64,000 nt of DNA from NCBI GenBank assembly GCA_012839325.1, contig DUNQ01000029.1, forward strand, positions 1 to 64,000, given 5' to 3'. Shown here one piece after another: positions 36,119-43,463 of the stretch. The position numbers were made by a program, and so were the translations under genes. The notes under the pieces were generated by a model. It ran no database searches. It was not told the DNA's origin and worked only from the letters and a program-made list of their open reading frames with translations. This DNA is from Candidatus Cloacimonadota bacterium (lineage in GTDB: Bacteria; Cloacimonadota; Cloacimonadia; Cloacimonadales; Cloacimonadaceae). Position 1 is the stretch's first letter, and each line of letters starts with the position of its first letter.

Positions 36119-36937
36119 TTAGATCAGAACTTGTGCGGAAACATAGCCCACAACTTGGTCTTTCATGCCGCTGGTTTCGCCTGAATTTGTATAGCAAATA
36201 AGTTTGCCTTTTGCGGTGTCATAATGCTTTGCGAGCTCGAGTAGAGCCATGATGCAGCCTATCCCGCAGGCTTCCAGTTTCCCTTTTTTCATCTCGTTCC
36301 ACATGCCCTCGGCGTCGAGCTTCAGGATGTAATCAATCAGGTGCATGTCCATATTTACGGCGGTGGGTGAATCGTAATAATGCGAGAGGTCTGTGGAAAC
36401 CATCACCAATATCTTGCGTGCGGATTTGTAAACCGCTTCATATAGCGCGGCGGCAAGCTTTTGCGAGACCGTCGGGCTCTGCCTTCCCATCATCACGGGG
36501 CAGATCTGCGCTTGCGGGAAAAAGTAGCGGATGAGCGGGAGTTGAACTTCCAGGGAGTGCTCCAAAGCGTGGTAATCGATTTGCACATTCTGATCTGCAT
36601 AGGGCATAAGGTTTTGATACGTTTTATCGTCTCTTTCGATATTGCCCAAAGGGGTCTCATATTCCTCAAAAGGTGAGAGGCAGAAATCGAAGTGATTGCC
36701 TTGGTGGGAGGGATGGATCACGATGATGCTGTCCCAGTTTTCGTGGCGGACGGATGCCATGCCTTTCGCGGCGCACTCGCCTGAATAAACGTATCCGGCA
36801 TGCGGCACGATCAGCCCTAAGTTCCTTCCTTTGTCATTGATATTTTCGGCTTTTGCCAGCCAAGAATCTATCATCTCGGTGATCTGGTGTGCGAATCTGG
36901 GGTAAAAAGTTCCGGCGTGAACGGTTTTGCGAATCAT
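36119..36937 (-). CDS. MEMO1-family protein (AmmeMemoRadiSam system protein B)
   Basis: This ~272-residue MEMO protein starts at the ATG at 36937, 6 bp after AAGGAG; a TTG one codon earlier is less likely. Motifs are RKTVHAGTFYP, the histidine-containing IVPHAGYVYSG, IIVIHPSHQG, LEHSLEVQLPLIRYF and VSTDLSHY. These resemble the metal site of class III aromatic-ring dioxygenases, although dioxygenase activity is not established. Start and upstream stop overlap by one base (TGATG), so it is coupled to the ChaN-like gene. The next gene is AMMECR1. Confidence 0.9.
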   Translation of the reverse strand: MIRKTVHAGTFYPRFAHQITEMIDSWLAKAENINDKGRNLGLIVPHAGYVYSGECAAKGMASVRHENWDSIIVIHPSHQGNHFDFCLSPFEEYETPLGNIERDDKTYQNLMPYADQNVQIDYHALEHSLEVQLPLIRYFFPQAQICPVMMGRQSPTVSQKLAAALYEAVYKSARKILVMVSTDLSHYYDSPTAVNMDMHLIDYILKLDAEGMWNEMKKGKLEACGIGCIMALLELAKHYDTAKGKLICYTNSGETSGMKDQVVGYVSAQVLI

Positions 36938-37812
36938 CAATCTCTCCTTACATCTTTTCTATTTACCATGAGGAAATGGCTGCCTAAGTTCTTGTCTATT
37001 CGTGAAATGAGATCTTCCTCGTCTTCTTCTATGACAATGGTGGTGATCACGGCGATATTTAGCTCGGGATGGTGATTTTTAAATGCCGTCACCGTGCCGA
37101 GATATCCGCGCGAATGGAAGTCTCCATTGTAATGTATGATAAGGCTTTGAGGGTTTTCTTTGTGCGCACGTGCGATGCTCTCTGCCATGGTGGCATCTTT
37201 GACAATCTGCGCTTGGTAATACTTCTCCATCATGTCGCTATCGGGGGTATGTCCCTTGCCAATATTCATCACCTCGCTGAAGAGTTCTCTATAGGTATCA
37301 TCCTCAAAATAGGGCGTTTCGGCTATGAGTTTGCGCTGTTCCGGTTCCATTTCATCCAAAAAGCCAAGTCCTTCGCGTGCTACTTGCGCTGCATAATTCC
37401 TGGGAACATTGGCTGCGACTACTTTCAAGCCCTTTTCTTTGGCAAAATAAAGCATGGGCAGATAGTCCTCAAAGTTCACCCACACTCGGCTTTGCGTGGT
37501 GAGTTCATCCAAGGATATATCATTATTCAGGAAGGCGTTAACCACCTCTTGATGGTCTCTTTCCCACATCTCGAAAGAGAGGATGAGGGAGTTGTCATGC
37601 TCCCAAAGTCCGGGCAGGATTGCGTGCTCTAATTCGTGGATGAGCCTCACTCCATGTTTCTCGCCAAAGAAGATTACTTGGGAGGTGCTGAGCTGATCCA
37701 CGAAGCTCTCTAAGTTCAGTTCTTTCTTGCTCTTGCTGTTAAAGATTTTCACTTGTGCGAGAAGCGAACAAGTAAGAAAAACGAGCAAAAATAAGATGAT
37801 TATTCGTCTCAT
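36937..37812 (-). CDS. ChaN-family (DUF399) exported protein
   Basis: This 291-residue protein has an N-terminal signal peptide (MRRIIILFLLVFLTCSLLA). The C-S-L-L context may permit lipidation, as in ChaN lipoproteins. ChaN/Tiki-superfamily motifs are VIFFGEKHG near residue 50, LSFEMWERDHQ, and the C-terminal IIHYNGDFHSRGYLGTV. Campylobacter ChaN binds haem and related proteins are metalloproteases; which applies here is unknown. It heads the ChaN-MEMO-AMMECR1 run and lies 4 bp after the IMPACT-family gene. Confidence 0.83.
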   Translation of the reverse strand: MRRIIILFLLVFLTCSLLAQVKIFNSKSKKELNLESFVDQLSTSQVIFFGEKHGVRLIHELEHAILPGLWEHDNSLILSFEMWERDHQEVVNAFLNNDISLDELTTQSRVWVNFEDYLPMLYFAKEKGLKVVAANVPRNYAAQVAREGLGFLDEMEPEQRKLIAETPYFEDDTYRELFSEVMNIGKGHTPDSDMMEKYYQAQIVKDATMAESIARAHKENPQSLIIHYNGDFHSRGYLGTVTAFKNHHPELNIAVITTIVIEEDEEDLISRIDKNLGSHFLMVNRKDVRRD

Positions 37813-37816
37813 AATA

Positions 37817-38419
37817 TTATTTCTCCATAGAATAACTTAGTCTATTTTGTGCCGTATAGGAGTTTAGAATTTCCTCTAATTCCTCGCGGGCTGAATCCGG
37901 AACGGAAAGTTTGAGTACTACTTGCTCGGAATATTCTGCGTCTGTTTCTTTGATTTTTAAGCCCTGGAACCTGTGGCGCAAGCTTTCCAAGAGGGGGTAT
38001 TCGGTCTGAACTTCATAACTGAAAAGCTCTTGATATTGGCAAAGTCTTGCCTTTTCAAGGGTCTCGGCGGTGCTTTGGGTGTAGGCATCGATGAGCCCTT
38101 TTACGCCGAGCTTGATGCCGCCATAATAGCGCGTGACGATTGCCAACACTCCGGAAAGTTCATTGCGTAAAAGCACGTTTAAGATGGGCTTGCCTGCTGT
38201 TCCCGAAGGCTCGCCGGCATCTGAATAATAGCTGGTTTCGCCCTTGTAGCCCAGGATGTAGGCATAACAATTGTGGGTGGCGTCGGCATAGGTTTGTTGA
38301 TGTTCTTTTAATATCTCTTGCACTTCGTCCATGCTTTGCACGGGGAAGAGGAAGCCGATGAACTCGCTGCGCTGTATCTTGATCCTGTGCTCGGTTTTGG
38401 CTCTAATCGTGTATTTCAT
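37817..38419 (-). CDS. IMPACT/YigZ-family protein
   Basis: This 200-residue protein with an N-terminal UPF0029/IMPACT domain shows RSEFIGFLFPVQSMDEV, ATHNCYAYILG, SDAGEPSGTAGKPILNVL and VTRYYGGIKLGVKGLIDAY. A short ferredoxin-like C-terminal domain follows (DUF1949-like). The family is widely conserved and its molecular role in bacteria is not settled. It starts one base after the umuC-like stop, so the two are co-transcribed. Confidence 0.9.
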   Translation of the reverse strand: MKYTIRAKTEHRIKIQRSEFIGFLFPVQSMDEVQEILKEHQQTYADATHNCYAYILGYKGETSYYSDAGEPSGTAGKPILNVLLRNELSGVLAIVTRYYGGIKLGVKGLIDAYTQSTAETLEKARLCQYQELFSYEVQTEYPLLESLRHRFQGLKIKETDAEYSEQVVLKLSVPDSAREELEEILNSYTAQNRLSYSMEK

Positions 38420-39709
38420 TTATTTCACCTTGGGAAGGTCTTTCCAATTTGTGGTATAGCGCGGGCTGAGCAGCTCTCGTTTCATCTCCCAATCGCGCTT
38501 GATTCCGCTGCCGGCATAGCGCACGGTGTCGCGCCCCATGCTTCTATTCAGGCTGTCAATAGCCTTCATCAGGTCGCTGCGTTCGTCGTCTAAATAGCTC
38601 TTTTCTAAGAAGCTGAGAGGCGCATCCTCTTCAGCGATTATCCCGGAAAGCATTACTCCGGCCTTCTTATATTCAAAGCCGGGCAGCCAGATTTCTCTTA
38701 GCAGCTCCAAGGATTGTCTGATGATTTGAGGAGTGTATGCCGTTGGTGGAAAAAGAGTTGCGGTGAGTGAGTTATTGTATTGCGGCCCTTTTCTGTAGCG
38801 ATTTGTTCCTAAAAACACCATCAGCGAGCCGGCGAGGCTATTTTGTTCGCGCAGTTTTTCTGTGCAGCGCGTGGCATATTCGCAGACTGCTTCTTCCAGC
38901 TGGTTGAGGTCGGAGATGAGGCTGCCAAAGGATTTTGAGGTGAGTATGCTCTTTTTGGGTGGCGGGAGTTCTTCGAGATCTATCACGGAAAAGCCTCTGA
39001 GTTCGAGCGCGGTCTTTTCGCCTACGATGGTCATGTATTTACGGATGAAGCCCAGGTCGGCGCGACTGAATTCAAGGGCGTTCTCTATACCGTGTTGCTT
39101 TAAAAACTTTTCATACTGGCGGCCAATACCCCAGATATCGCCTACTTTGGTGCGCTTCAGGGCTTCTTCGCGGCGAGTTTCACTTAGTATGGCTAAAACG
39201 TTGTGGAAACCGGCATGGCGCTTGGAGTGATGATTCGCGACTTTTGCTAAGGTTTTGCTGTTTGAGATGCCGATCGAAACGGGGATGCCTGTCCAGCGTA
39301 GCACCTTTCTTCTCATGTCTTTAGCCCAGGCTTCCCAGTCGCGTATCTGCATGCCGGTGAGTCTCATGAAGGCTTCGTCTATGGAATATTGTTCAAATTC
39401 GGGGCTAAACTCTTGCAAGACTTCCATCACGCGCGCGCTCATATCGCCATAGAGGGAGTAATTTGAGGAAAGCAGCACTCCGCCTGCCTTGCGAATCATG
39501 GCTTCATATTTAAATCCGGGAGCGCCCATGGGGACGCCTAAGGCCTTGATCTCATTGCTGCGCGAGACAATGCAGCCATCGTTGTTGGAAAGAACGGCTA
39601 CGGGGATATTCTGCAAACGAGGATTGAACACGCGCTCACATGAGGCGTAGAAATTGTTGCAATCCACGAGTGCGATGATTTCATTATCCAAGTAGCAGGT
39701 TTTTTCCAT
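38420..39709 (-). CDS. umuC: Y-family DNA polymerase (UmuC-like)
   Basis: This 429-residue UmuC-type translesion polymerase shows ALVDCNNFYASCERVFNP with the first metal-binding Asp, VLSNNDGCIVSRS, YSIDEAFMRL with the catalytic D-E pair, and VSIGISNSKTLAKVANHHSK. A helix-hairpin-helix segment follows (VGDIWGIGRQYEKFL), then the little-finger domain and a UmuC-type C-terminal tail. No umuD-like gene is adjacent, unlike in the classical umuDC operon. A good promoter with a nearby dyad (ACAGC ... GCTGT) precedes the gene and may mediate damage control; no canonical LexA box was found. Confidence 0.92.
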   Translation of the reverse strand: MEKTCYLDNEIIALVDCNNFYASCERVFNPRLQNIPVAVLSNNDGCIVSRSNEIKALGVPMGAPGFKYEAMIRKAGGVLLSSNYSLYGDMSARVMEVLQEFSPEFEQYSIDEAFMRLTGMQIRDWEAWAKDMRRKVLRWTGIPVSIGISNSKTLAKVANHHSKRHAGFHNVLAILSETRREEALKRTKVGDIWGIGRQYEKFLKQHGIENALEFSRADLGFIRKYMTIVGEKTALELRGFSVIDLEELPPPKKSILTSKSFGSLISDLNQLEEAVCEYATRCTEKLREQNSLAGSLMVFLGTNRYRKGPQYNNSLTATLFPPTAYTPQIIRQSLELLREIWLPGFEYKKAGVMLSGIIAEEDAPLSFLEKSYLDDERSDLMKAIDSLNRSMGRDTVRYAGSGIKRDWEMKRELLSPRYTTNWKDLPKVK

Positions 39710-39727
39710 GATTTTTCTCCTGCGCCA

Positions 39728-39755
39728 TCTATATCAAAGGGGGAGCTTTTGTCAA
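39728..39755 (-). promoter_or_regulatory. Promoter of the umuC-like gene
   Basis: On the minus strand, TTGACA (39755-39750), a 16-bp spacer and TATAGA (39733-39728) are seen, with GGAG and the ATG shortly after. An inverted repeat ACAGC-TTGGAG-GCTGT (39760-39775) touches the upstream side of the -35. Confidence 0.65.
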
Positions 39756-39928
39756 GTAAACAGCTTGGAGGCTGTGTGATTTTAGTGGAAATCGGCGAAT
39801 ATGCAGGTGAATTTCAAAGAGTGTTTCGCACCTGATAACAGCTTGAAGCCGGTCAAGATATCTCAGGAAAAAAGGTGCTTAATAATAGCATTATTTCCTC
39901 TTTCGCGCGGGTGGAAAACATTTTTTTA

Positions 39929-39957
39929 TTGACAAAAAACCCGTTCCGTGGCTTTTG
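39929..39957 (+). promoter_or_regulatory. Possible promoter of the tRNA cluster
   Basis: TTGACAAAAAA at 39929, shared with the tRNA-Arg upstream region; the -10 (CTTTTG at 17 bp) is poor. The first tRNA starts 20 bp further on. Confidence 0.45.
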
Positions 39958-39977
39958 GTTATTTCACGATAGTTAGG

Positions 39978-40052
39978 GCGGGAATAGCTCAGTGGTAGAG
40001 CGCTACCTTGCCAAGGTAGATGTCGCGGGTTCGACCCCCGTTTCCCGCTCCA
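39978..40052 (+). tRNA. tRNA-Gly (anticodon GCC), copy 1
   Basis: A 75-nt cloverleaf with CCA encoded. Acceptor GCGGGAA / TTCCCGC, anticodon arm CTACC-TTGCCAA-GGTAG, T loop GGTTCGACCCC. Identical to the copy at 40276. Confidence 0.98.
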
Positions 40053-40064
40053 GAGATTTTTTGA

Positions 40065-40138
40065 GGCGACATAGCCAAGCGGTAAGGCAGAGGTCTGCAA
40101 AATCTCCATCCCCGGTTCAAATCCGGGTGTCGCCTCCA
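40065..40138 (+). tRNA. tRNA-Cys (anticodon GCA)
   Basis: A 74-nt cloverleaf with CCA encoded. Acceptor GGCGACA / TGTCGCC, anticodon loop CTGCAAA, T loop GGTTCAAATCC. A small CCGGC / GCCGG hairpin follows before tRNA-Leu. Confidence 0.97.
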
Positions 40139-40176
40139 CCTTTTTCCGGCTCAGTGCCGGATGTTTTAACTGGGAT

Positions 40177-40264
40177 GCCGGAGTGGTGGAACAGGTAGAC
40201 ACAAGGGACTTAAAATCCCTCGGGCGAATAACCCGTGCCGGTTCAAGTCCGGCCTCTGGTACCA
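40177..40264 (+). tRNA. tRNA-Leu (anticodon TAA)
   Basis: An 88-nt class II tRNA with a long variable arm (CGGGCGAATAACCCG) and CCA encoded. Anticodon loop CTTAAAA; the acceptor GCCGGAG / CTCTGGT includes two G-U pairs. Confidence 0.96.
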
Positions 40265-40275
40265 TTTTTTAAATC

Positions 40276-40350
40276 GCGGGAATAGCTCAGTGGTAGAGCG
40301 CTACCTTGCCAAGGTAGATGTCGCGGGTTCGACCCCCGTTTCCCGCTCCA
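40276..40350 (+). tRNA. tRNA-Gly (anticodon GCC), copy 2
   Basis: Base-for-base the same 75-nt gene as at 39978, including CCA. The ATG of the HAD phosphatase gene starts 8 nt after its last base, with only T residues between. Confidence 0.98.
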
Positions 40351-40357
40351 TTTTTTT

Positions 40358-41026
40358 ATGACTATAAATACTATAATATTTGACCTCGATGGCACTTTGA
40401 TCGATTCTATGGGGCTGTGGCGGCAGGTGGATGAAGATTTTCTCACCTCGCGCGGAATAGAAGTGCCGGAAGACCTCTTCGATAATATCCCCGGTGGCAA
40501 TAGCTTTGTCCAAACTGCGCAGTATTTTAAAGATCGCTTTTCCTTGAAAGAGAATGTCTATCAAATCATGCAGGAATGGACGGATCAGGTGGGATATCAT
40601 TATAGAAACACCATTGAACTGCGGCCGGAAGCCGAAAATCTGCTCAAGGCGATCAAGGCCTCATCGCTGAAACTCGGGCTGGCAACGAGTAATTCCTATG
40701 AACTCGCAGAGATCGTGCTCAAAAGAAACGGGGTCTGGGAGCTCTTTGACTTTGCTTCCACGGGCTGTAAGATCACCAAGGGTAAACCATACCCTGATAT
40801 ATACTTATATTGCCTGGAAGGGCTGGGCTCGGATGCTGCAGAGTCGCTTGCGGTGGAGGATACTCTCAGCGGAGTGATGGCTGCAAAAGCCGCGGGGATA
40901 TATACCTATGGCATTTGGGATGGGGATAGCGTCCGCGATCACGAAAAGATCAGAAAACTTGCCGATGACTACTGTATGGACTATATTTGTTTATATGAAC
41001 AGATGAAAAAGAGAGTAAAATTATGA
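40358..41026 (+). CDS. HAD-superfamily phosphatase (beta-phosphoglucomutase-like)
   Basis: This 222-residue haloacid-dehalogenase hydrolase has motif I IIFDLDGTLIDS (nucleophile Asp at residue 9), motif II LATSNS, motif III lysine in KGKPYPDIYL, and motif IV AVEDTLSGVMAAKAAG. A helical cap domain lies after motif I. The substrate is a small phosphorylated metabolite that cannot be told. The ATG is only 7 nt after tRNA-Gly with no ribosome site, yet motif I starts so early that a later start is impossible. The mRNA must therefore be liberated by tRNA 3' processing or be leaderless. It overlaps the next gene by 4 bp. Confidence 0.88.
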   Translation: MTINTIIFDLDGTLIDSMGLWRQVDEDFLTSRGIEVPEDLFDNIPGGNSFVQTAQYFKDRFSLKENVYQIMQEWTDQVGYHYRNTIELRPEAENLLKAIKASSLKLGLATSNSYELAEIVLKRNGVWELFDFASTGCKITKGKPYPDIYLYCLEGLGSDAAESLAVEDTLSGVMAAKAAGIYTYGIWDGDSVRDHEKIRKLADDYCMDYICLYEQMKKRVKL

Positions 41027-41709
41027 ATAAATTATATGTAATCATCGGTGCTTATGGCAGCGGTAAAAGTGAATATAGCATACACCTTGCGCGCTCTTTG
41101 AGAGAGGAAGGCAAAGATGTTTCCCTGGCAGATTTAGACGTGGTAAATCCATATTTCCGCTCGCGTGATGTGCGCGACGAATTTGAAGGCGAGGGCATTG
41201 AGCTCATCGCGCCGGAAGGACAATTCTCGCATGCAGATCTGCCCATGATCTCGCCGAGAATTCAAGGCGCTATCCAAAATGAAGATAAGACCGTGATCTT
41301 GGACGTTGGGGGAGATCCTGCCGGATGTCGCACCTTGGGTAGGTTCGTGGAAAACATTGAAAAGCGGGGATATACCATGCGCTTGGTGGTGAATACTTCA
41401 CGGCCTTTTACCACGAATAAAGACGAAATTATCGCTATGATTGATATGTTGCAAAAGGCATCTAAACTCAAGATTGACGAGCTTGTTTGCAATACGAATC
41501 TCATGGAATTCACCGATCAAGAGTTGGTGGAAAATGGGATCAAGATATGTGAGGAAGTGGCGTCTGAACTGGATTTGGTCTTTGAAAACTATATGGTTTT
41601 GGATGCTTATGAAGATAGGGTTCCGGATGGACTCTTGGGCAAAAAGCGGCGTATTATGGGCTATACTCTGCGTAAGCCTTGGGAAGCGCTGGTGATGAAG
41701 GGGATATAG
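41023..41709 (+). CDS. P-loop ATPase of the CobQ/MinD-like type
   Basis: This 228-residue NTPase has Walker A GAYGSGKSEYS near residue 9, a DLDVVNPYFRSRD segment and a Walker B-like VILDVGGDPAGCRTLG. The DVVNP and DVGGDPAG motifs suggest a SIMIBI-class (MinD/ParA/CobQ-like) ATPase rather than a kinase. I cannot assign a substrate or partner. It is coupled to the HAD phosphatase by a 4-bp overlap and the pair ends at a terminator, so they probably form a small operon read through from the tRNA cluster. Confidence 0.75.
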   Translation: MNKLYVIIGAYGSGKSEYSIHLARSLREEGKDVSLADLDVVNPYFRSRDVRDEFEGEGIELIAPEGQFSHADLPMISPRIQGAIQNEDKTVILDVGGDPAGCRTLGRFVENIEKRGYTMRLVVNTSRPFTTNKDEIIAMIDMLQKASKLKIDELVCNTNLMEFTDQELVENGIKICEEVASELDLVFENYMVLDAYEDRVPDGLLGKKRRIMGYTLRKPWEALVMKGI

Positions 41710-41770
41710 GCTTTAACAAAGCTTCTCTGGTATGTTGAGAGCTCCTGTAAGTCAGACAATTATATTATAA

Positions 41771-41808
41771 AAAAGGCTCAGAACAATGATTCTGAGCCTA
41801 ATTATTTG
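41771..41808 (+). terminator. Rho-independent terminator after the P-loop ATPase gene
   Basis: A perfect 9-bp stem, GGCTCAGAA / TTCTGAGCC, with a 6-nt loop is preceded by an A-run and followed by TAATTATTT. The A-run makes it usable on the minus strand as well. Confidence 0.85.
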
Positions 41809-41894
41809 TGGCAATCTAAACATTATTTCTTCTTCAAAATAGACATCTTATAGAGTGCTGAGTCGGGGTGTTTCAGCACAAAAGCCGATCTTGC

Positions 41895-41922
41895 TTGACA
41901 AGAATTGGGCTTCTGCTTAAAT
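41895..41922 (+). promoter_or_regulatory. Promoter of the oadB-like gene
   Basis: TTGACA (41895-41900), a 16-bp spacer and TTAAAT (41917-41922), 27 bp before the ATG. Confidence 0.6.
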
Positions 41923-41949
41923 TGAGTAAAGCGAAATCTTGGAGATAAA

Positions 41950-43050
41950 ATGGATATAATGTTAGCATCATTGCAGGCAATAAAGTTGCAGAACGTGATC
42001 ATGCTCCTCATTGGAATGGTCTTGATCTGGCTCGCCATACGCAAAAAATATGAGCCTGCCTTGCTCTTGCCCATGGGTTTTGGAACTATATTGGCAAATA
42101 TCCCGAAGTCTGCGGCGATAGGGGAGGGCGGCCCGCTAACCATACTCTTTGATGCGGGGATTAGAACGGAGCTCTTTCCGCTTCTGATCTTCATTGCCAT
42201 AGGTGCGATGATTGATTTCACTCCGCTCTTAAAGAGTCCTTTCATGTTGCTTTTTGGAGCTGCGGCTCAATTTGGCATCTTTGTGACCATCCTGCTGGCG
42301 GCAGCTTGGGGCTTTGATATCAAAGAAGCGGCGTCCATCGGCATCATCGGTGCGGCGGATGGACCTACCTCCATCTATGTGGCAAATCGCTTTGCTCCCA
42401 ATCTTTTGGGGCCTATCTCCGTGGCGGCGTATTCATATATGGCACTGGTGCCAATCATTCAACCGCCGGTGATAAAGCTGCTCACCACCAAAAAAGAGCG
42501 GCTGATCCGTATGGATTATGAGGATGGCGAGGTTTCGCGCACGGTGAAGATCATCTTTCCCATCGCGATCACGGTCATCGCCGGGCTCTTTGTGCCGGAG
42601 TCTTTGCCCTTGATCGGTTTTCTCATGTTTGGCAATTTGCTGCGTGAGTGCAGGGTCTTGGACAGCCTCTCAAATTCTGCGCAAAATGAGCTGGGTAATA
42701 TAATTACGATACTTTTGGGGATCACTATTGCCAGCACCATGCAGGGCGAGCTGTTCCTGCGCAAAGAGACTCTTTTTATCCTGCTTTTGGGGCTGATTGC
42801 CTTCGTCTTTGATACGGCGGGAGGGGTGCTTTTTGCCAAGCTTTTGAACCTCTTTAGGAAGGAAAAGGTCAATCCTATGATAGGTGCTTGCGGCATCTCG
42901 GCATTCCCCATGAGTGCGCGTGTTGTGCATCAGATGGGGCAAAAGGAAGATCCTTTCAACTTCCTCTTAATGCCGGCTGTGAGTGTGAATGTGGGCGGAC
43001 AGATCGCCTCTGTGATCGCGGGCGGGATATTGCTCTCGCTCTTGGCTTAG
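41950..43050 (+). CDS. Sodium-pumping decarboxylase beta subunit (OadB/GcdB/MmdB family)
   Basis: This 366-residue integral membrane protein has about ten hydrophobic helices. The family signatures are the LLPMGFGTILAN and FIAIGAMIDF segments, the Na+-site motif GIIGAADGPTSIYV near residue 135, and C-terminal GACGISAFPMSARVV. In oxaloacetate, methylmalonyl-CoA or glutaconyl-CoA decarboxylases this subunit decarboxylates carboxybiotin and exports Na+. TTGGAGA lies upstream of the ATG. The alpha, gamma/delta and biotin-carrier genes are not adjacent, so the substrate cannot be told here. cdd follows 11 bp later. Confidence 0.93.
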   Translation: MDIMLASLQAIKLQNVIMLLIGMVLIWLAIRKKYEPALLLPMGFGTILANIPKSAAIGEGGPLTILFDAGIRTELFPLLIFIAIGAMIDFTPLLKSPFMLLFGAAAQFGIFVTILLAAAWGFDIKEAASIGIIGAADGPTSIYVANRFAPNLLGPISVAAYSYMALVPIIQPPVIKLLTTKKERLIRMDYEDGEVSRTVKIIFPIAITVIAGLFVPESLPLIGFLMFGNLLRECRVLDSLSNSAQNELGNIITILLGITIASTMQGELFLRKETLFILLLGLIAFVFDTAGGVLFAKLLNLFRKEKVNPMIGACGISAFPMSARVVHQMGQKEDPFNFLLMPAVSVNVGGQIASVIAGGILLSLLA

Positions 43051-43061
43051 GTGGGTCGATT

Positions 43062-43445
43062 ATGAATAAAGATATGCAAGAACTTTTAGATGAAGCAAGA
43101 GATGTGGCATCAAAGGCTTATGCTCCATATTCCGGCTTCAAAGTAGGCAGTGCGCTGAGGCTTTCCGATGGTAAGATAATCAGCGGCTGCAACGTGGAAA
43201 ACGCCAGTTATTCGCTGAGTATATGTGCCGAACGCAGCGCAATCTTCAAAGCCATCAGCGAAGGCAGGAAGGATATCACAGCGCTCGCTATCTGGGTGGA
43301 CAGCGACAAGATCTTCCCTCCCTGTGGCGCTTGCAGGCAAGTTATATATGAGTTTGCGCCCGAGATTCCGATCTGGTATGCAAATGAAAATGAGACAGTT
43401 AAAACGACAATGCAGGAGCTTTTGCCCGGAGCTTTCATGCTCTGA
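43062..43445 (+). CDS. cdd: Cytidine deaminase
   Basis: A frame opens further upstream inside the oadB-like gene, but the ATG at 43062 gives the standard 127-residue homotetrameric CDA. It deaminates cytidine and deoxycytidine in pyrimidine salvage. Motifs are YAPYSGFKVGSAL, NVENASYSLSICAERSA with the zinc-binding Cys and catalytic Glu, and PPCGACRQVIYEF with the other two zinc cysteines. It lies in the run oadB-cdd-amidase. Confidence 0.96.
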   Translation: MNKDMQELLDEARDVASKAYAPYSGFKVGSALRLSDGKIISGCNVENASYSLSICAERSAIFKAISEGRKDITALAIWVDSDKIFPPCGACRQVIYEFAPEIPIWYANENETVKTTMQELLPGAFML

Positions 43446-43463
43446 TGTGTGAAGGTATAGGTT

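Noticed and set aside
42888-43061. N-terminal extension of cytidine deaminase
   Set aside because: The extra residues lie inside the oadB-like gene and are not family-like; ATG at 43062 gives the standard length.
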